From Thalassiosira profunda (Eukaryota; Bacillariophyta; Thalassiosirophyceae; Thalassiosirales; Thalassiosiraceae): DNA of 35,572 bases. Positions 35,379 through 35,572 of this stretch are shown in pieces. Where the stretch lies: NCBI GenBank assembly GCA_036939355.1, contig JALLAP010000363.1, positions 1 through 35,572 on the forward strand. The letters run 5' to 3'. Made by a program: the position numbers and the translations under genes. The notes under the pieces are model-generated. The model made no database searches. It saw nothing but the letters and a program-made list of their open reading frames with translations, and was not told where the DNA came from. The number at the start of each line of letters is the position of its first letter. The first letter of the stretch is position 1.

Positions 35379-35572
35379 ATTGGTAGCTTCTCCCGTCGCG
35401 GATGTAGAGATGGAGTCGGCCCAAGCCGAAGTGCAGCCTTCTCACCTAAACGTGTCGGTATTGCAAATGTCAAGATAGATTAGGGTTACGACAGCGTCCG
35501 TTATCTATTTGCAACAGGTGTTGGGCAAGGCCCGAATTGCTCGCGACTCCTCAGTCGCAGGAAGCGCCACGC

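Noticed and set aside
1..35572. tRNA, rRNA, viral or bacterial-type mobile genes
   Set aside because: No cloverleaf, rRNA core, capsid, integrase or transposase signal was seen by reading; a tRNAscan/Rfam run would be needed to exclude small RNAs.

Overview
Organism: nuclear DNA of a photosynthetic eukaryote, most likely a diatom or a close photosynthetic stramenopile. The clues are short GT-AG introns (71-90 nt, one of 240 nt), Kozak-like starts, and N-termini with a signal peptide followed by a Phe-rich motif (GAF-VPP, HSFFPP) typical of plastids derived from a red alga. A TTAGGG array and a long protein of 'helicase-associated' (HA) repeats, a family expanded in diatoms, point the same way. 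Species is not determined. The window is gene-dense: 17 protein genes in 35.6 kb, almost strictly alternating in strand. Layout, left to right: (1) TDP2-like phosphodiesterase (-, cut by the window edge), with paired E2F-like sites upstream; (2) PLAA/Doa1 ubiquitin-binding WD40 protein (+); (3) LRR protein with a C-terminal 2OG-Fe(II)-oxygenase-like domain (-); (4) plastid HAD-like protein without the nucleophile Asp (+), sharing with (3) a promoter that holds a TTAGGG array; (5) UDP-glucuronate 4-epimerase (-); (6) inositol-monophosphatase-family phosphatase (+); (7) VPS50/syndetin (-); (8) NUDT15-like Nudix hydrolase (+); (9) two-TM protein (-); (10) giant acidic FGDF-repeat protein (+); (11) DFRP1/ZC3H15-like protein without zinc fingers (-); (12) plastid-type prolyl-4-hydroxylase-like 2OG oxygenase (+); (13) V-ATPase subunit E (-); (14) nine-HA-repeat, two-CXXC-finger protein (+); (15) FEN1 (+); (16) FAD monooxygenase with a 30-nt microexon (-); (17) LOTUS-domain plus HerA-like ATPase (+). 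Non-genic content: two diverged copies, in opposite orientation, of an apparently undescribed ~500-bp terminal-inverted-repeat element (1195-1716 and 22720-23217). They share end sequences, a nested ~145-bp palindromic cassette and a TACCCC-type hairpin at nearly identical spacing. Each lies in the promoter side of a gene (PLAA; the 2OG oxygenase). Data quality: at three places (13064, 24503, 34104) a single N is flanked on both sides by the same exact 72 bp. These are unmerged contig overlaps, not biology. Each one breaks a gene (VPS50, 2OG oxygenase, LOTUS-ATPase), and removing one copy plus the N restores the frame in all three. How the genes relate: there is no operon or pathway cluster; the set is ordinary housekeeping (ubiquitin/p97, endosome recycling, vacuolar acidification, DNA repair, nucleotide clean-up) mixed with lineage-specific proteins. 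The most unusual protein architectures are the LOTUS-HerA-like ATPase, the LRR-oxygenase fusion and the HA/CXXC repeat protein.
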